Both the position numbers and the translations under genes were made by a program. Positions 26,280 to 35,597 of a stretch of 52,684 nucleotides of DNA are shown here, piece by piece (position 1 is the stretch's first letter; each line of letters opens with the position of its first letter). Origin of the DNA: Solirubrobacterales bacterium (lineage in GTDB: Bacteria; Actinomycetota; Thermoleophilia; Solirubrobacterales; Solirubrobacteraceae); the NCBI GenBank assembly GCA_947474595.1, contig CANJIV010000011.1, positions 1 to 52,684 of the forward strand. The letters are read 5' to 3'. Below the pieces are notes generated by a model that made no database searches, was not told the origin of the DNA, and worked only from the letters and a program-made list of their open reading frames with translations.

Positions 26280-27069
26280 TCCGCTGGGCTAGCCAGGCTG
26301 CGACTTCTTTCCAGCCGTCGCTAGTCGGATTAGTAATGTCGCTGTGGTCGATACCGGCTGGCTCTAATAAGGTGACGTCGGCCCCGCTGGCGAGGGCAGC
26401 TTGCGCGTAGGCTCGCGATCCTTTTACCGAAACCGTGCGGTCGTCGCGCGGGTGCGACAGTAAGACAGGAACCCCGAGTGGTGCCTGTTGGATTGGGTTG
26501 CTTTGGGTATAGCGGTCGGGAACTTCTTCGGGTGTTCCGCCGATCAGGGCATGGGCTGTATCCCCGGCCCGCCGCAAGTCGGTAACTGGAGCCAAGGCGA
26601 TGACGCGAGTTGCGCTCAGGACTGGTTTAGAGCCGGGGGTGGTATCTAGGAGATCTGGCCGTGAGCCAGCCCAGAGAGCTAACTGACCGCCAGCCGAATG
26701 CCCGATCACGGTGAGATCGGCTAGGTCAAGGGTTAGGTCACCAACTGCTGCGAGGTGGTCGATGCCAGCGGCGACGTCGGCGAAAGTAGCCGGCCAGCCG
26801 CCGCCTTGACCTCGCCCGATCCGCCGATATTCAATGTTCCACGCAGCCCAGCCGCGACGAGCAAGGTCAATGCAGAGCGGCCTAGTGATCAGCTTTCCGT
26901 AGGAGGCCTGCCAGTAACCACCGTGGATGACCACCGCGACGGGGTGGGGGCCATCTCCTTTTGGACGGTGGAGGTCTGCGCATTGAGATGGCTCGGGTCC
27001 GTAGCTGTAGCGCTCGGGTCGCCTGAGCGCGGACAGAGCTATTCGGATCGAGAGCGACAGCTCAATCAC
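26224..27069 (-). CDS. Alpha/beta hydrolase (esterase/lipase, dienelactone-hydrolase-like)
   Basis: About 281 residues from a GTG at 27069; the frame continues to an ATG at 27105. The oxyanion region is VAVVIHGGYWQASYG (HGG). The nucleophile elbow GHSAGGQLALWAG contains the catalytic Ser, the acid is probably in HPRDDRTVSVKGS, and the His in AGIDHSDI. The fold resembles BD-FAE/HSL-type esterases. No signal peptide is evident. The GTG at 27069 overlaps the cydC stop by 8 nt, so it could be translated from the cyd transcript, but a function in that pathway is not implied. The C-terminal tail (RPASVSDTSKQPSQD) overlaps the 3' end of kgd. Confidence 0.78.
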   Translation of the reverse strand: MIELSLSIRIALSALRRPERYSYGPEPSQCADLHRPKGDGPHPVAVVIHGGYWQASYGKLITRPLCIDLARRGWAAWNIEYRRIGRGQGGGWPATFADVAAGIDHLAAVGDLTLDLADLTVIGHSAGGQLALWAGSRPDLLDTTPGSKPVLSATRVIALAPVTDLRRAGDTAHALIGGTPEEVPDRYTQSNPIQQAPLGVPVLLSHPRDDRTVSVKGSRAYAQAALASGADVTLLEPAGIDHSDITNPTSDGWKEVAAWLAQRTSARPASVSDTSKQPSQD

Positions 27070-28711
27070 CACCGTTGCAAACGACGATCTCATCCATGCG
27101 GTCAAGCCCTTCTGGACGGTGAGTTATGAGTAGTACGGTGCGCTTGTCAGCGATGTCTAGGAGGTCGTTCATCAGTGCTTGGGCGGTCAGTGGGTCTAGG
27201 TGTGCAGTTGGTTCGTCGAGGATAAGTATCGGTGCATCAGCCAGTAAGGCTCTGGCGAGTACAAGGCGCTGGCGCTGGCCGCCCGATAGTCGCCCGCCGC
27301 CTTCGCCTACGAGGGTGTCTAACCCATCGGGCAGCTGGTCAAGCCAAGGGCCAAGGCGGGCAAGCTCGAGGACCTCTGTCAGGGACTGGTCGCTGGCTTT
27401 TGGCTCTGCGATGAGGAGGTTTTCACGGATCGAGGAGTTAAAGATGTGGGCTTCCTGTCCAGCCAACGCAAAGACCTCGCGGACGTCGTGCTGGCGGTAA
27501 CTGCTCAGCTCATGCCCATCTACCGTAATTCGGCCGGCCGATGGGTCCAAGAAGCGCAGCAAAAGGTTGGTGACGGTTGTCTTGCCCGCGCCACTTGGCC
27601 CTACCAGGCCAACCCTCTGGCCGGGCCTGAGCGTTAGATTGAAGTTGGATAGAGCGGGCGCCTGATCTGGCCCATAGCGCACTGTGACTGACTCTAGGAC
27701 GACGGTTGGGGCCCGAGAGGGAGGCGCAATCGGGGAGAGCGGATCCTGCACGGCGCTGTCGTCGCCTGAGGGCCCTAGGACGCGACGTCCACTAGCAAGG
27801 GTCAGGCTCAGCTCTCGGGCCGCTGCGGGGAGCGTCACGACTGCATCGAAGGAGGCTAGGGCCAGAAGTGCGAGCGTGGCGATCATCACGCGATCGAGCA
27901 CTCCGCTGTGGTGGGCATCTACTGCGAGCGCCAGTACGCCGACCGTAGTCGCTCCAGCCACAAAGATTGACAGCGCATCGGCGAGTCCAGCGGCATTGGC
28001 GTCTTTGCGCCCGAGCTGAGAGAGTTCTTCATCGAGTCTGTCAACACGATCGAGGGTGGCACTCTCGCGGCCGTAGGCAACAAGTTCAGGCGCGCCGCGC
28101 AGCAGTTCGACGAACTCGGCCGTTAGATCGCCGCGGCCAGCTGCCTGACGCTCTCCCGCGGCGGCGGTGATGCGTGCGCCAAGTACCGGAATAGCAATAC
28201 CAGCGATAAGTAATCCCACTGCGAGGATCAGCGCCGCCCACGCTGCCACCAGCGCGATCGCCACGACAGCAGCCGCGCTGACAGTTAAAGCGATTATTGG
28301 TGGAGCGATGCCGCGCAGGTATAGCCCTTGCAGCGCGTCAACATCGCCGACCATGCGGTTGAGCAGATCGCCGTCGCGGAATCCTTGGAGTTGGGCGGGA
28401 GCGAGTGGTTCGATGCGTTGGTAGAACCCGGCGCGGATTCGTCCCAGTGCTCGCAGGGCGAGATCGTGGGAGGCGAGACGCTCGACGTAGCGGGTCACAG
28501 GGCGCGCGAGCGCAAAGAAGCGGACCAAGACAATCGTGACGGTTAGGGCGAGAATCGGCGGTTGCTCGGCGGCGCGCGATATTAAGTATCCAGCCGTCGT
28601 TATTAGCGCAACGCCAAAGCCCACAGCAAGCGCGCCCAATGCCACCGAGGTAGCGACCCTCCACCACGGCATACCGGCGATATCGATTAGGCGTCGTAGG
28701 GTCGAGATCAC
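27062..28711 (-). CDS. cydC: Thiol reductant ABC exporter subunit CydC
   Basis: 549 residues: an ABC type-1 transmembrane domain of six helices (first ~310) and a nucleotide-binding domain. Walker A is GPSGAGKTTVTNLL, the signature LSGGQRQRLVLARALL, Walker B ILILDEPTAHLD, and the H-loop LLITHRPEG. CydC pairs with CydD to export glutathione/cysteine-type thiols needed for haem insertion into cytochrome bd. The start ATG overlaps the cydD stop by 4 nt, as expected for the heterodimer. It is the last cyd gene of the operon cydABDC. Confidence 0.92.
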   Translation of the reverse strand: MISTLRRLIDIAGMPWWRVATSVALGALAVGFGVALITTAGYLISRAAEQPPILALTVTIVLVRFFALARPVTRYVERLASHDLALRALGRIRAGFYQRIEPLAPAQLQGFRDGDLLNRMVGDVDALQGLYLRGIAPPIIALTVSAAAVVAIALVAAWAALILAVGLLIAGIAIPVLGARITAAAGERQAAGRGDLTAEFVELLRGAPELVAYGRESATLDRVDRLDEELSQLGRKDANAAGLADALSIFVAGATTVGVLALAVDAHHSGVLDRVMIATLALLALASFDAVVTLPAAARELSLTLASGRRVLGPSGDDSAVQDPLSPIAPPSRAPTVVLESVTVRYGPDQAPALSNFNLTLRPGQRVGLVGPSGAGKTTVTNLLLRFLDPSAGRITVDGHELSSYRQHDVREVFALAGQEAHIFNSSIRENLLIAEPKASDQSLTEVLELARLGPWLDQLPDGLDTLVGEGGGRLSGGQRQRLVLARALLADAPILILDEPTAHLDPLTAQALMNDLLDIADKRTVLLITHRPEGLDRMDEIVVCNGGD

Positions 28712-30411
28712 GGAGTACGCCTAGAGTCTTGGGTAATCCGTCCTGCGTCTAGAACCACGATACGATCAGCTCGAGCCGCCAGTTCGGGGCGGTGGGCGAT
28801 CATCAGGACGGTACGACCTTCACAGAGGCGCTCGATGGCCTCACCGACTAGCTCCGCGTTGCTCTCGTCTAGGTCGGCCGTGGGCTCGTCGAGAATTACC
28901 AGCGAGGCGTCGCGCAGAAAGGCCCGAGCAAGGGCGATCCGCCGTCGCTGTCCTGCCGAGACAGGGCGCGCGCCGTCGCCCACGACGGTTTCATATCCGT
29001 CTGGAAGATCATCAATAAAGCCATCGGCACCTGCCAGCACGGCGGCAGCTCGCACGCTTGAGTCGTCGGCAGAGTCATCGCCCAGACGGATATTGTCGGC
29101 GACGCTGGCCCGAAACAGAGTCGGCTTTTGGGGCACCCAAGCGATCTGCGCGCGCCACGCTGAGCGATCACAGTTGGCGATATCAACCCCACCCACAGTC
29201 AGTCGACCCTCGGTTGGTTTGGCGAAGCCCAGCAGTAGTGCCGCGAGCGTACTCTTGCCGCCTCCACTGGGGCCGACTAAGGCGACGGTCTCGCGGGCCG
29301 AGAGTTCGAGGTCTAGGCGGTTGAGAACGGCAAGATCGCGCGTCGGATAGGTAAACGAGACGCCCTCTAGTCGCACGCTGGCCTTGCGCGGGTCAGGTAC
29401 CGTGAGTGCGCCCGCCCTAACTTCGAGGTTTGCGTTGTCTAGCGGCGAATCCGGGTCGCTCTGATCGAGTAGATCCAGCAGCCGCTCAGCGACGGCCTGT
29501 CCCTCGGAGCTGGCATGAAATTGCGCGGCTACATTGCGTAGTGGAAGGTAGAGCTCAGGAGCTAGGAGCAAGACTGTCAGGGCGGATGCAAAGGCGATCT
29601 CTCCATCGACTAGGCGCACTCCAATCGTGACGGCGACAAGTGCGATTCCAAGCGTGGCGGCGAACTCAAGGATTGAGCCGGAGAGAAAGGCCACACGCAG
29701 CGTGCGCATTACGGCGACCCGGTACTCCTCACTCACCGCCGCGATCCGCTCTACTTGCGCCTCTCCGCGGTTGAAGGCACGCAGCGTAGGCAGCCCTCGC
29801 ACCACATCTAGGAAGTGAGTTGCGAGAAGCGCCATCGATCTCCAGCGGTCGCGCGTGACACGCTCAGTGTGGCGACCAAGCAGCCACATGAAGACCGGCA
29901 CCAAGGGCAGGGTAACGAGCATGATTATCGCCGAGAGCGGATCAATCACAGCCACCAGGATGAGAACTGCGAGCGGGACTACGAGCGCGAGGACGACCTG
30001 AGGCAGATAGCGGGCGAAGGTCACCTCTAAGGCATCAACCCCGGCCACTGCGGCGGTGGCGATCTCAGCACTTTCGGCGCTATCGAGCGACGCGGCATGG
30101 CTGTCGCGAAGGCGGCTCCTCACAACATCACGGCGCAGCTCAGAGAGAACTCCTATGGCGGCACGTCGGCCAACGACCTCAAATCCCCAAGCGCTACCGG
30201 CCCGGGCGATCACTACTGCCACCAAGACAACCAGTGCAAGCATGAGATCTGATAGTGATTCACCGTCAAAGGCACGCGCGGCGATTGTCGCGATCAGTAC
30301 GGCCTGAGAGAGGATGAGCAGTGCCGCAACTACTCCGATTACTGCGTCGAGGCCGATTGCAACGCGTGCAGCGCGCGCTCGGCGCATGAGCCGCGGGTCG
30401 AGCACTCGCAT
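28708..30411 (-). CDS. cydD: Thiol reductant ABC exporter subunit CydD
   Basis: 567 residues. The membrane domain is followed by the ATPase: Walker A GPSGGGKSTLAALLLG, signature VSAGQRRRIALARAFL (SAGQ instead of SGGQ), Walker B LVILDEPTADLD, and MIAHRPEL. The N-terminus MRVLDPRLMRRARAARVAIG is the usual CydD cytosolic lead-in. The gene begins 13 nt after cydB stops and overlaps cydC by 4 nt. The CydDC complex sits in the cytoplasmic membrane and is required for assembly of the bd oxidase encoded just upstream. Confidence 0.92.
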   Translation of the reverse strand: MRVLDPRLMRRARAARVAIGLDAVIGVVAALLILSQAVLIATIAARAFDGESLSDLMLALVVLVAVVIARAGSAWGFEVVGRRAAIGVLSELRRDVVRSRLRDSHAASLDSAESAEIATAAVAGVDALEVTFARYLPQVVLALVVPLAVLILVAVIDPLSAIIMLVTLPLVPVFMWLLGRHTERVTRDRWRSMALLATHFLDVVRGLPTLRAFNRGEAQVERIAAVSEEYRVAVMRTLRVAFLSGSILEFAATLGIALVAVTIGVRLVDGEIAFASALTVLLLAPELYLPLRNVAAQFHASSEGQAVAERLLDLLDQSDPDSPLDNANLEVRAGALTVPDPRKASVRLEGVSFTYPTRDLAVLNRLDLELSARETVALVGPSGGGKSTLAALLLGFAKPTEGRLTVGGVDIANCDRSAWRAQIAWVPQKPTLFRASVADNIRLGDDSADDSSVRAAAVLAGADGFIDDLPDGYETVVGDGARPVSAGQRRRIALARAFLRDASLVILDEPTADLDESNAELVGEAIERLCEGRTVLMIAHRPELAARADRIVVLDAGRITQDSRRTP

Positions 30412-30424
30412 CCGGGGTGGACTC

Positions 30425-31495
30425 CTAGGAGTCGCCGTCGGCAGCAGCCGGCTTGGTCTTGCGTGCGAGCAGGTCGATCGGATTACTGACCGGCGGGGTC
30501 CCCGTAATCCGTGCGCGAAAGACGTGGTACGTCCAGCCTTGGTAGAGCAGAACGACGGGCATGATCACCGCGGCAACGATTGTGATCACCGTCAGTGTGT
30601 AGCTGGCCGACGCAGAGTTGGCGATAGTTAGGCTGTTCTCAAAAGATGGCGCCGAGACCATCACTCGTGGATAGAGCGAGGTAAAGAGGGTCACGACGGT
30701 TAGGCCGATCGCTGATGTCGTTGCGATGAAGGCGATCCCTTCGCGGCGCGCGCGGATAGCTCCGAAGGCGGCGATTAAGGCGACGGCCGCCAAAGCTGCG
30801 AGTAGGACTCCGGGAAAGACTCCACGTTGGTTGTGCTCGGCGGCTACGCCAACGGTCCAGGCCAGGTAGCCGGCGGCAACAACGATTGTCACTGGGCCGA
30901 TCAAGCCAGAGACGTGGCGGGAGCGTTCACGCAGAGGACCATCTGTTCGCAGCGTCAAGAAGACCGAACCGTGGAAGGCAAATAGCAAGACGAATGTGAT
31001 CCCGCCAAGGACCGTGTAAGGGCTAAAGAGGTCGCCGAAGTTTCCGCCATAGGTGTGGTCGGCGTTGATCGGTACACCTTGAAGCAGATTAGAAAGGGCG
31101 ATTCCCCAGACTAAAGGCGCGCCGATCGATCCAACCGTGTTGGTCCAGGTCCACAGCGACCGCCAGCGTGGGCTGGTGACTTTCGAGCGCCATTCGAAGG
31201 TCAGCACCCGGACAATCAACAAGATCAGAACTAAGACCAGTGCCAGGTAGAACCCTGAGAACATCGTTGAATACCAGAGCGGAAAGGCGCCAAAGGTGAC
31301 CCCGCCAGCGACGATTAGCCAAACTTCATTGGCGTCCCAGACCGGCCCAATCGTGGCGAACATTGAACGCCGATCCTCTTCATTACGGGCAAGTACGGGC
31401 AGCAGAATTCCGACACCGAAGTCAAAGCCCTCGAGGACGAGGTATCCCATCCAAAAAAAGCAGACGAGGCAGAACCAGATGATCTCTAAGGTCAT
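30425..31495 (-). CDS. cydB: Cytochrome bd ubiquinol/menaquinol oxidase subunit II
   Basis: 356 residues with about eight to nine membrane helices, normal for CydB. The N-terminus MTLEIIWFCLVCFFWMGYLVLEGFDFGVG and GPVWDANEVWLIVAGGVTFGAFP are diagnostic; the latter includes conserved Trp/Asp/Glu residues that face subunit I. It stabilises the dihaem site of CydA in the high-affinity terminal oxidase. Only 1 nt separates it from cydA upstream. The C-terminal cytosolic tail (LARKTKPAAADGDS) is short and basic to acidic. Confidence 0.93.
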   Translation of the reverse strand: MTLEIIWFCLVCFFWMGYLVLEGFDFGVGILLPVLARNEEDRRSMFATIGPVWDANEVWLIVAGGVTFGAFPLWYSTMFSGFYLALVLVLILLIVRVLTFEWRSKVTSPRWRSLWTWTNTVGSIGAPLVWGIALSNLLQGVPINADHTYGGNFGDLFSPYTVLGGITFVLLFAFHGSVFLTLRTDGPLRERSRHVSGLIGPVTIVVAAGYLAWTVGVAAEHNQRGVFPGVLLAALAAVALIAAFGAIRARREGIAFIATTSAIGLTVVTLFTSLYPRVMVSAPSFENSLTIANSASASYTLTVITIVAAVIMPVVLLYQGWTYHVFRARITGTPPVSNPIDLLARKTKPAAADGDS

Positions 31496-31496
31496 C

Positions 31497-32909
31497 TCAG
31501 TAGCTCGGGGTCGGAGGTTGGCTCGGAGGTTGGTTAACTGGGTTGACCTCGGGCGGATCGATTCGGGCGTAGCGACGCATGAGCCAGAAGTCCGTGAAGC
31601 CTAACGCCAAGTAGAGCAGCATGAAGGTGATGAAGCTGATTGCGACGCTCGTGGTAGAGACGCTAGGCGAAATCGCATCACGTGTCTTGAGTAGCCCGTA
31701 GACGACCCACGGTTGGCGTCCTGACTCGGTCAGTAGCCAGCCTGCGAGGCAGGTAATAAAGGGCAGTGCAATTCCAGCGACGGCGGCCTTCTGGAACCAT
31801 TTGGACTCATCTAGGCGACGTCGACGCCACAGCAGCCAGCCTCCCCACAGTGCTAGGAAGACGGTCAGCGAGCCGAGATAGGCCATCGCCCGCATGCTCC
31901 AGTAGACGATTTTGACGTCAGGGATGTAGTTGCCGGGCCCGTATTTCTGTTCGGCCTGTTGTTGGAGTTCGTTGATGCCGACCACTTCGCCGGTGAAAGA
32001 GTTAGTTGAAAGGAATGAGAGCAGATAGGGGATCTCAATCGAAAACGACGGCGTTGGGTCGCTTTGTGAGAACCCGCCGATCTGGAACAGGGAGAAGGAG
32101 GCTGGCTTTTCGGTCTCCCACAGGGCCTCTGTAGCCGAGATCTTCATCGGCTGTACGTCAGTGATAGCGACGCCGAACTCACTTCCGAGAAGGAGGTTTA
32201 GGGAGCCGACCGGAATCAAAACGATGATCGCTAATTTAGCGACCATCTGAAACAGCTCACCATTGCGGCGGCGCCACATATGCCAGCAAGCGACGCCGAG
32301 CACGAGCGAAGATGCGGTGACAAGGCCGGCGAGGATCGCATGGCTCCAAGCGAAGATCGCGAATCCTTGGAATAGGATTTCGAAGACGTCACTCGCCTGC
32401 GCGTTGCCGGTCAAGCTATTGATCTCGTAGCCGATCGGGTGCTGCATCCATGAGTTGGCGGCAAGGATGAAGTAGGCCGACAGCCAAGTCCCAATCCACA
32501 ACAGATAGAGGGTCGCCAAGTGCACTTTTGGCGAGAGGCGATCCCAGCCAAATATCCAGAGTCCGATGAAAGTCGATTCTAGGAAGAAGGCGCCGAGGCC
32601 CTCGAGGGCGATAGTTGAGCCGAAGACGTCGCCGACGTAGGTCGAGAAGCCCGACCAGTTCATGCCGAACTGGAACTCTTGGACGAGGCCGGTCGCCGCC
32701 CCGAGCGCGAAGTTGATCAGGAAGAGCGTTCCGAAGAACTTCGTCAATCGCAGCCACCGCTCATCGTGTGTCCGATACCAAAGCGTCTGCATCAAGACGA
32801 GGAACGGTGCAAGACCAAGCGTCAGAGGTACAAAAATGAAGTGGTACAGGGTGGTCAGCGCAAACTGCCAGCGCCCAAGCTCAAGTGCGGTTGCGGCGAG
32901 ATGGGTCAT
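31497..32909 (-). CDS. cydA: Cytochrome bd ubiquinol/menaquinol oxidase subunit I
   Basis: 470 residues. [21 protein letters not shown] near the N-terminus carries His23, equivalent to the haem b595 ligand His19 of E. coli. Further marks are [20 protein letters not shown] (haem-ligating and proton-channel Glu), QHPIGYE, and the Q-loop start [15 protein letters not shown]. The Q-loop is short, as in Gram-positive and actinobacterial enzymes. It reduces O2 to water with quinol and contributes to the proton-motive force under low oxygen. It heads the cydABDC operon. A GCAGG just before the ATG is too close to be a good ribosome site; a TAATAT box lies 72 nt upstream. Confidence 0.94.
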   Translation of the reverse strand: MTHLAATALELGRWQFALTTLYHFIFVPLTLGLAPFLVLMQTLWYRTHDERWLRLTKFFGTLFLINFALGAATGLVQEFQFGMNWSGFSTYVGDVFGSTIALEGLGAFFLESTFIGLWIFGWDRLSPKVHLATLYLLWIGTWLSAYFILAANSWMQHPIGYEINSLTGNAQASDVFEILFQGFAIFAWSHAILAGLVTASSLVLGVACWHMWRRRNGELFQMVAKLAIIVLIPVGSLNLLLGSEFGVAITDVQPMKISATEALWETEKPASFSLFQIGGFSQSDPTPSFSIEIPYLLSFLSTNSFTGEVVGINELQQQAEQKYGPGNYIPDVKIVYWSMRAMAYLGSLTVFLALWGGWLLWRRRRLDESKWFQKAAVAGIALPFITCLAGWLLTESGRQPWVVYGLLKTRDAISPSVSTTSVAISFITFMLLYLALGFTDFWLMRRYARIDPPEVNPVNQPPSQPPTPSY

Positions 32910-32981
32910 CCTGCGATGACGCCCCTGACCGAGGCGCGACCGAGCCGACCCCCGATGCGATGAATCGATGGCACCAGCACG

Positions 32982-32987
32982 ATATTA
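32982..32987 (-). promoter_or_regulatory. Candidate -10 box (TAATAT) for the cydABDC operon
   Basis: TAATAT on the minus strand, preceded directly by TG, lies 72 nt before the cydA ATG within the divergent spacer. No convincing -35 or Rex-type operator is seen. Confidence 0.35.
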
Positions 32988-33049
32988 CACCGGATCTGCG
33001 ACGGGCCACGATCGTAGTCCGGGTAGGCGTGTACGGTGCGGCGCGACCG

Positions 33050-33475
33050 ATGTGGCTCCAACGCGAAATCTCCCTGCCGCCACTGGAACGCGGCATTCAC
33101 ATCATCACTAGGAGTGTTGTATCTGCAATACCGGAGTTAAATGAACTGCGGGTTGGCCTACTCCATCTCTTTATCCACCACACCTCGGCGTCGCTGACGA
33201 TCAACGAGAACGCAAGCCCAGAGGTGCGCGGCGATCTCGAGCGCTGGCTTGATGACGCCGTGCGCGAAGATGCGCCGTACTGGCGCCACACACTTGAAGG
33301 GCCCGACGACATGCCAGCCCACGTCAAAACATCGCTGATGGGCCCATCCCTGACAGTGCCGATCACCGAGGGGCGTCTGGGATTGGGCACTTGGCAAGGG
33401 ATCTGCCTCTGTGAACATCGTGACCGCGCAGGATCTCGCCAGCTAACTCTCACCGCTTGCGGCGAGGCGTACTAG
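33050..33475 (+). CDS. YjbQ/UPF0047 family protein (secondary thiamine-phosphate synthase-like)
   Basis: 141 residues from the ATG at 33050, the family's normal size; upstream frame extension to 32885 is not conserved in character. Motifs: GIHIITRSVVSAIPE, LLHLFIHHTSASLTINENASPEV, HVKTSLMGPSLTVPITEGRLGLGTWQGICLCEHRD. These include the two His clusters proposed to bind metal. Some YjbQ proteins show weak thiamine-phosphate synthase activity, but the physiological role is not settled. It is divergent from cydA and converges with the K+ channel gene. Confidence 0.88.
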   Translation: MWLQREISLPPLERGIHIITRSVVSAIPELNELRVGLLHLFIHHTSASLTINENASPEVRGDLERWLDDAVREDAPYWRHTLEGPDDMPAHVKTSLMGPSLTVPITEGRLGLGTWQGICLCEHRDRAGSRQLTLTACGEAY

Positions 33476-33482
33476 AGCTACT

Positions 33483-33496
33483 CCCGCGATCGCGGG
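33483..33496. terminator. Palindrome between convergent genes, possible bidirectional terminator
   Basis: CCCGCGATCGCGGG is a perfect 14-bp palindrome that can fold as a 5-bp stem with a GATC loop, placed between the stops at 33475 and 33514. No U-tract follows. Confidence 0.35.
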
Positions 33497-33513
33497 CCAA
33501 TCCGGTCTGAGTC

Positions 33514-34044
33514 TTATGGAGCCGGCGGCCCTTTAGGGAGCTCGGTCTCTTCGCTAGCGCGACCGTCGAGTTGGGTCTGCATTGCCGCGATCTGCACTGA
33601 TAACTCCTCAAGTCTGGCCATTATTGGATCGTCGCCTGAAAGTGCACGATGTTCGCGTGCTCGGCTCACGAAAGCGCTTGTGATTGTCGCGGTCACCACC
33701 GCGAGCATCGAGAGTCCACCGAGCATCATGATCACCGCCATGACTTTGCCCGGGGTCGAGACCGGCACGACGTCGCCGTAGCCCACGGTAGTGACTGTCT
33801 CTACGGCCCACCACATCCCAAGCCAGACCGTGGGGAAGGTATCGCGGTCGGTGAAGCTCATAACAATCCCGAAAACGATTACGGCCAACAGCCAAAAGGT
33901 GATGATCATGGTTGCGGCGTAGCGCGTCTTTAGGCCATGCGTGGAGACCTTGTTCTCAAACCAGCGCACAGCAATGTGCTCCCCAGGCACGATGTTTTCC
34001 TTAGGGGCATTTGGGAGGTCGGGTTTTTCGGCCTCAGGACTCAC
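33514..34044 (-). CDS. Two-helix voltage-independent K+ channel (Ion_trans_2)
   Basis: 176 residues from a GTG start. A soluble N-terminus (~40 residues) is followed by helix 1 (MIITFWLLAVIVFGIVMSF), the pore helix and selectivity filter WAVETVTTVGYGDVVP, and helix 2 (KVMAVIMMLGGLSMLAVVTATITSAF). TVGYGD is the K+ selectivity filter. The C-terminal ~50 residues are a predicted coiled coil (DPIMARLEELSVQIAAMQTQL) that could drive tetramer assembly, not an RCK/TrkA domain. KcsA-like in size. No ligand-binding domain is visible. No ribosome site was seen before the GTG. Confidence 0.88.
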   Translation of the reverse strand: MSPEAEKPDLPNAPKENIVPGEHIAVRWFENKVSTHGLKTRYAATMIITFWLLAVIVFGIVMSFTDRDTFPTVWLGMWWAVETVTTVGYGDVVPVSTPGKVMAVIMMLGGLSMLAVVTATITSAFVSRAREHRALSGDDPIMARLEELSVQIAAMQTQLDGRASEETELPKGPPAP

Positions 34045-34210
34045 GCGAGGGTCATCGATTCTTGTGAGAAGTCCTGGCGCTCGTGAAAGTCATCTTTGGC
34101 CACGCCGAGAACAGTAGCGCCCTCTACTTTTTTGAGAGTTCTTTGTGTGATCTAGGCACTATTTCGCTCACGGGCCGCCGTGCAAGTGGATGGCATGGGT
34201 CATTCGCCGT

Positions 34211-34216
34211 TAGGGT
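34211..34216 (+). promoter_or_regulatory. Leaderless-type -10 box (TAGGGT) for the DsbA-like gene pair
   Basis: TAGGGT lies 8 nt before the ATG at 34225, which is preferred over the GTG at 34180. Confidence 0.4.
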
Positions 34217-34224
34217 GTCAGACC

Positions 34225-34899
34225 ATGCGCGACTGGCTTGAACGTGAGCTCGGCCCTCGACTGATCGTGGCTGCGTCAACGGTGACGCTTCCTGCGCTCG
34301 CCATGGCACGTGCGCGCCAGATTCTCGGTCGGTCCGGTCGGCTAGAGATGTACTTCGGCTTCGACGACCCCGCGAGCGCTTATGCAGTGAGCGACTTAGG
34401 CCGGCGACTTGTAGGGCGTAACGTGATCTTCGATCTACGGCCAGTAGTCCAGCGGGGAATTAAGGACGATCCAGCGCTCGAACCTAAGCGCGCCTACGCA
34501 ATCACCGATGGCCGCCGACTTGGCCGCCGAATCGGCCTAACGCTCTCGCGCAGCGAAGCGATCGCCCCGCAGAAAACGGCATTCCTTGCGACTTGGGCCG
34601 CTGCTGCGCCGCCCGGGGCGTCGTTAACGCGCTTCTGTACGGAGGCTTGCCGCCGAATCTGGTTTGAGAGCGACGGCGAGATCGAAGCTGCCCAATACGA
34701 ACCGCTCTGGCGCGAGTGTTTTGGAGCCTCTCCGATCGCCGACCCCGAGGCGGTTCGTCTCAACGAGAAGAAGATGAGCAGCCGCGGTCCCTATGAAACG
34801 CCAGCCGCTTGGGTTGGCGGTCGTTGGTTCTTCGCCCAGGATCGATCGGCACAGGTAGCCGATTGGCTCGATGAGCTTGGCTGGAAGGTGGAACGGTGA
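34225..34899 (+). CDS. DsbA/kappa-GST-like thioredoxin-fold protein with altered active site
   Basis: 224 residues. The thioredoxin-like strand starts at LEMYFGFDDPASAYAVSDLGRRL (about 40-62), and the end PAAWVGGRWFFAQDRSAQVADWLDELGW is the cis-Pro/C-terminal helix region of 2-hydroxychromene-2-carboxylate isomerase (HCCA) and kappa-class GST proteins. The active-site serine of FxSPYSY in the following gene aligns to Asp48 in FDDPASA. It may be inactive or a regulatory partner. The first 40 residues (RDWLERELGPRLIVAAS) are an unusual lead-in. It overlaps the next gene by 1 nt (TGATG), so the two products are coupled and may form a heteromer. Confidence 0.65.
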   Translation: MRDWLERELGPRLIVAASTVTLPALAMARARQILGRSGRLEMYFGFDDPASAYAVSDLGRRLVGRNVIFDLRPVVQRGIKDDPALEPKRAYAITDGRRLGRRIGLTLSRSEAIAPQKTAFLATWAAAAPPGASLTRFCTEACRRIWFESDGEIEAAQYEPLWRECFGASPIADPEAVRLNEKKMSSRGPYETPAAWVGGRWFFAQDRSAQVADWLDELGWKVER

Positions 34900-35492
34900 T
34901 GGCTGCTCGGGTCGATTACTTCTACTCCTTCCGCAGTCCGTATTCATATCTATCGGCCCCGCGCGCCTTCGCGCTCGCCGACGACTACGAAATAGATCTG
35001 CGTTTTCGTGGCGTGATTCCGATGATGATGCGTGGCCAGTCGGTGCCGACGGCCAAGCGGATTCATACGTTGCGCGATGCCAAGCGCGAGGCGGACCGCC
35101 TAAAGATGCCCTTCGGCCATATTCACGATCCGCTTGGAGAGGGAGCTACGCGGTGCCTCGGCGTCAGTGAGCACGCGATCGATCTAGGTCGCCAACGCGA
35201 ATTCGTACTGTCGGCTGGGCAAGGGATTTGGAGCGAGGCGACCGATCCGGCTACCGAGCCCGGGCTGCGCCTGATCTGCGAGCGGGCTGGGTTGGAGTGG
35301 GAGGGATGTCAGGCGGCGCTTAGCGACCCCGCGATTGCCGATCGGGTGGAGGCCAACACCCAGGAGCTGCTCGACATCGGCCACTGGGGTGTGCCAGTTT
35401 TTGTCTACGGAGGGGAGCAGTTTTGGGGGCAGGACCGCATCGATGACTTGGCGCTTGTCCTCAGTGACGCTGGCCTAGATCGCCGTCTTTGA
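34899..35492 (+). CDS. 2-hydroxychromene-2-carboxylate isomerase-like DsbA-family protein
   Basis: 197 residues. The N-terminus VDYFYSFRSPYSYLSAPRAF carries the Ser13 of the SPYSY motif used by HCCA isomerases and kappa-class glutathione transferases. A helical insert (VPTAKRIHTLRDAKREADRLKMPF) follows, and GHWGVPVFVYGGEQFWGQDRIDDL holds the cis-Pro loop. It would isomerise or conjugate an aromatic or thiol-linked substrate using a thiol cofactor; the substrate is unknown. It begins at an ATG overlapping the stop of the related gene upstream, a tandem duplicate with one diverged copy. Confidence 0.82.
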   Translation: MAARVDYFYSFRSPYSYLSAPRAFALADDYEIDLRFRGVIPMMMRGQSVPTAKRIHTLRDAKREADRLKMPFGHIHDPLGEGATRCLGVSEHAIDLGRQREFVLSAGQGIWSEATDPATEPGLRLICERAGLEWEGCQAALSDPAIADRVEANTQELLDIGHWGVPVFVYGGEQFWGQDRIDDLALVLSDAGLDRRL

Positions 35493-35597
35493 GTTGCCGG
35501 TGACCGCACGCGGGAGTAGGCCCAGTGAGTCCCCAAGGCGGCCACTGCTCGTTACGAGGATTGGCAAACGCGACGCCAAGGCGGTAGGCTGCCCGCG

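Noticed and set aside
32910..33049. Rex or ArcA-like redox operator before cydA
   Set aside because: No TTGTGAA/TTCACAA-type palindrome found in the divergent spacer.
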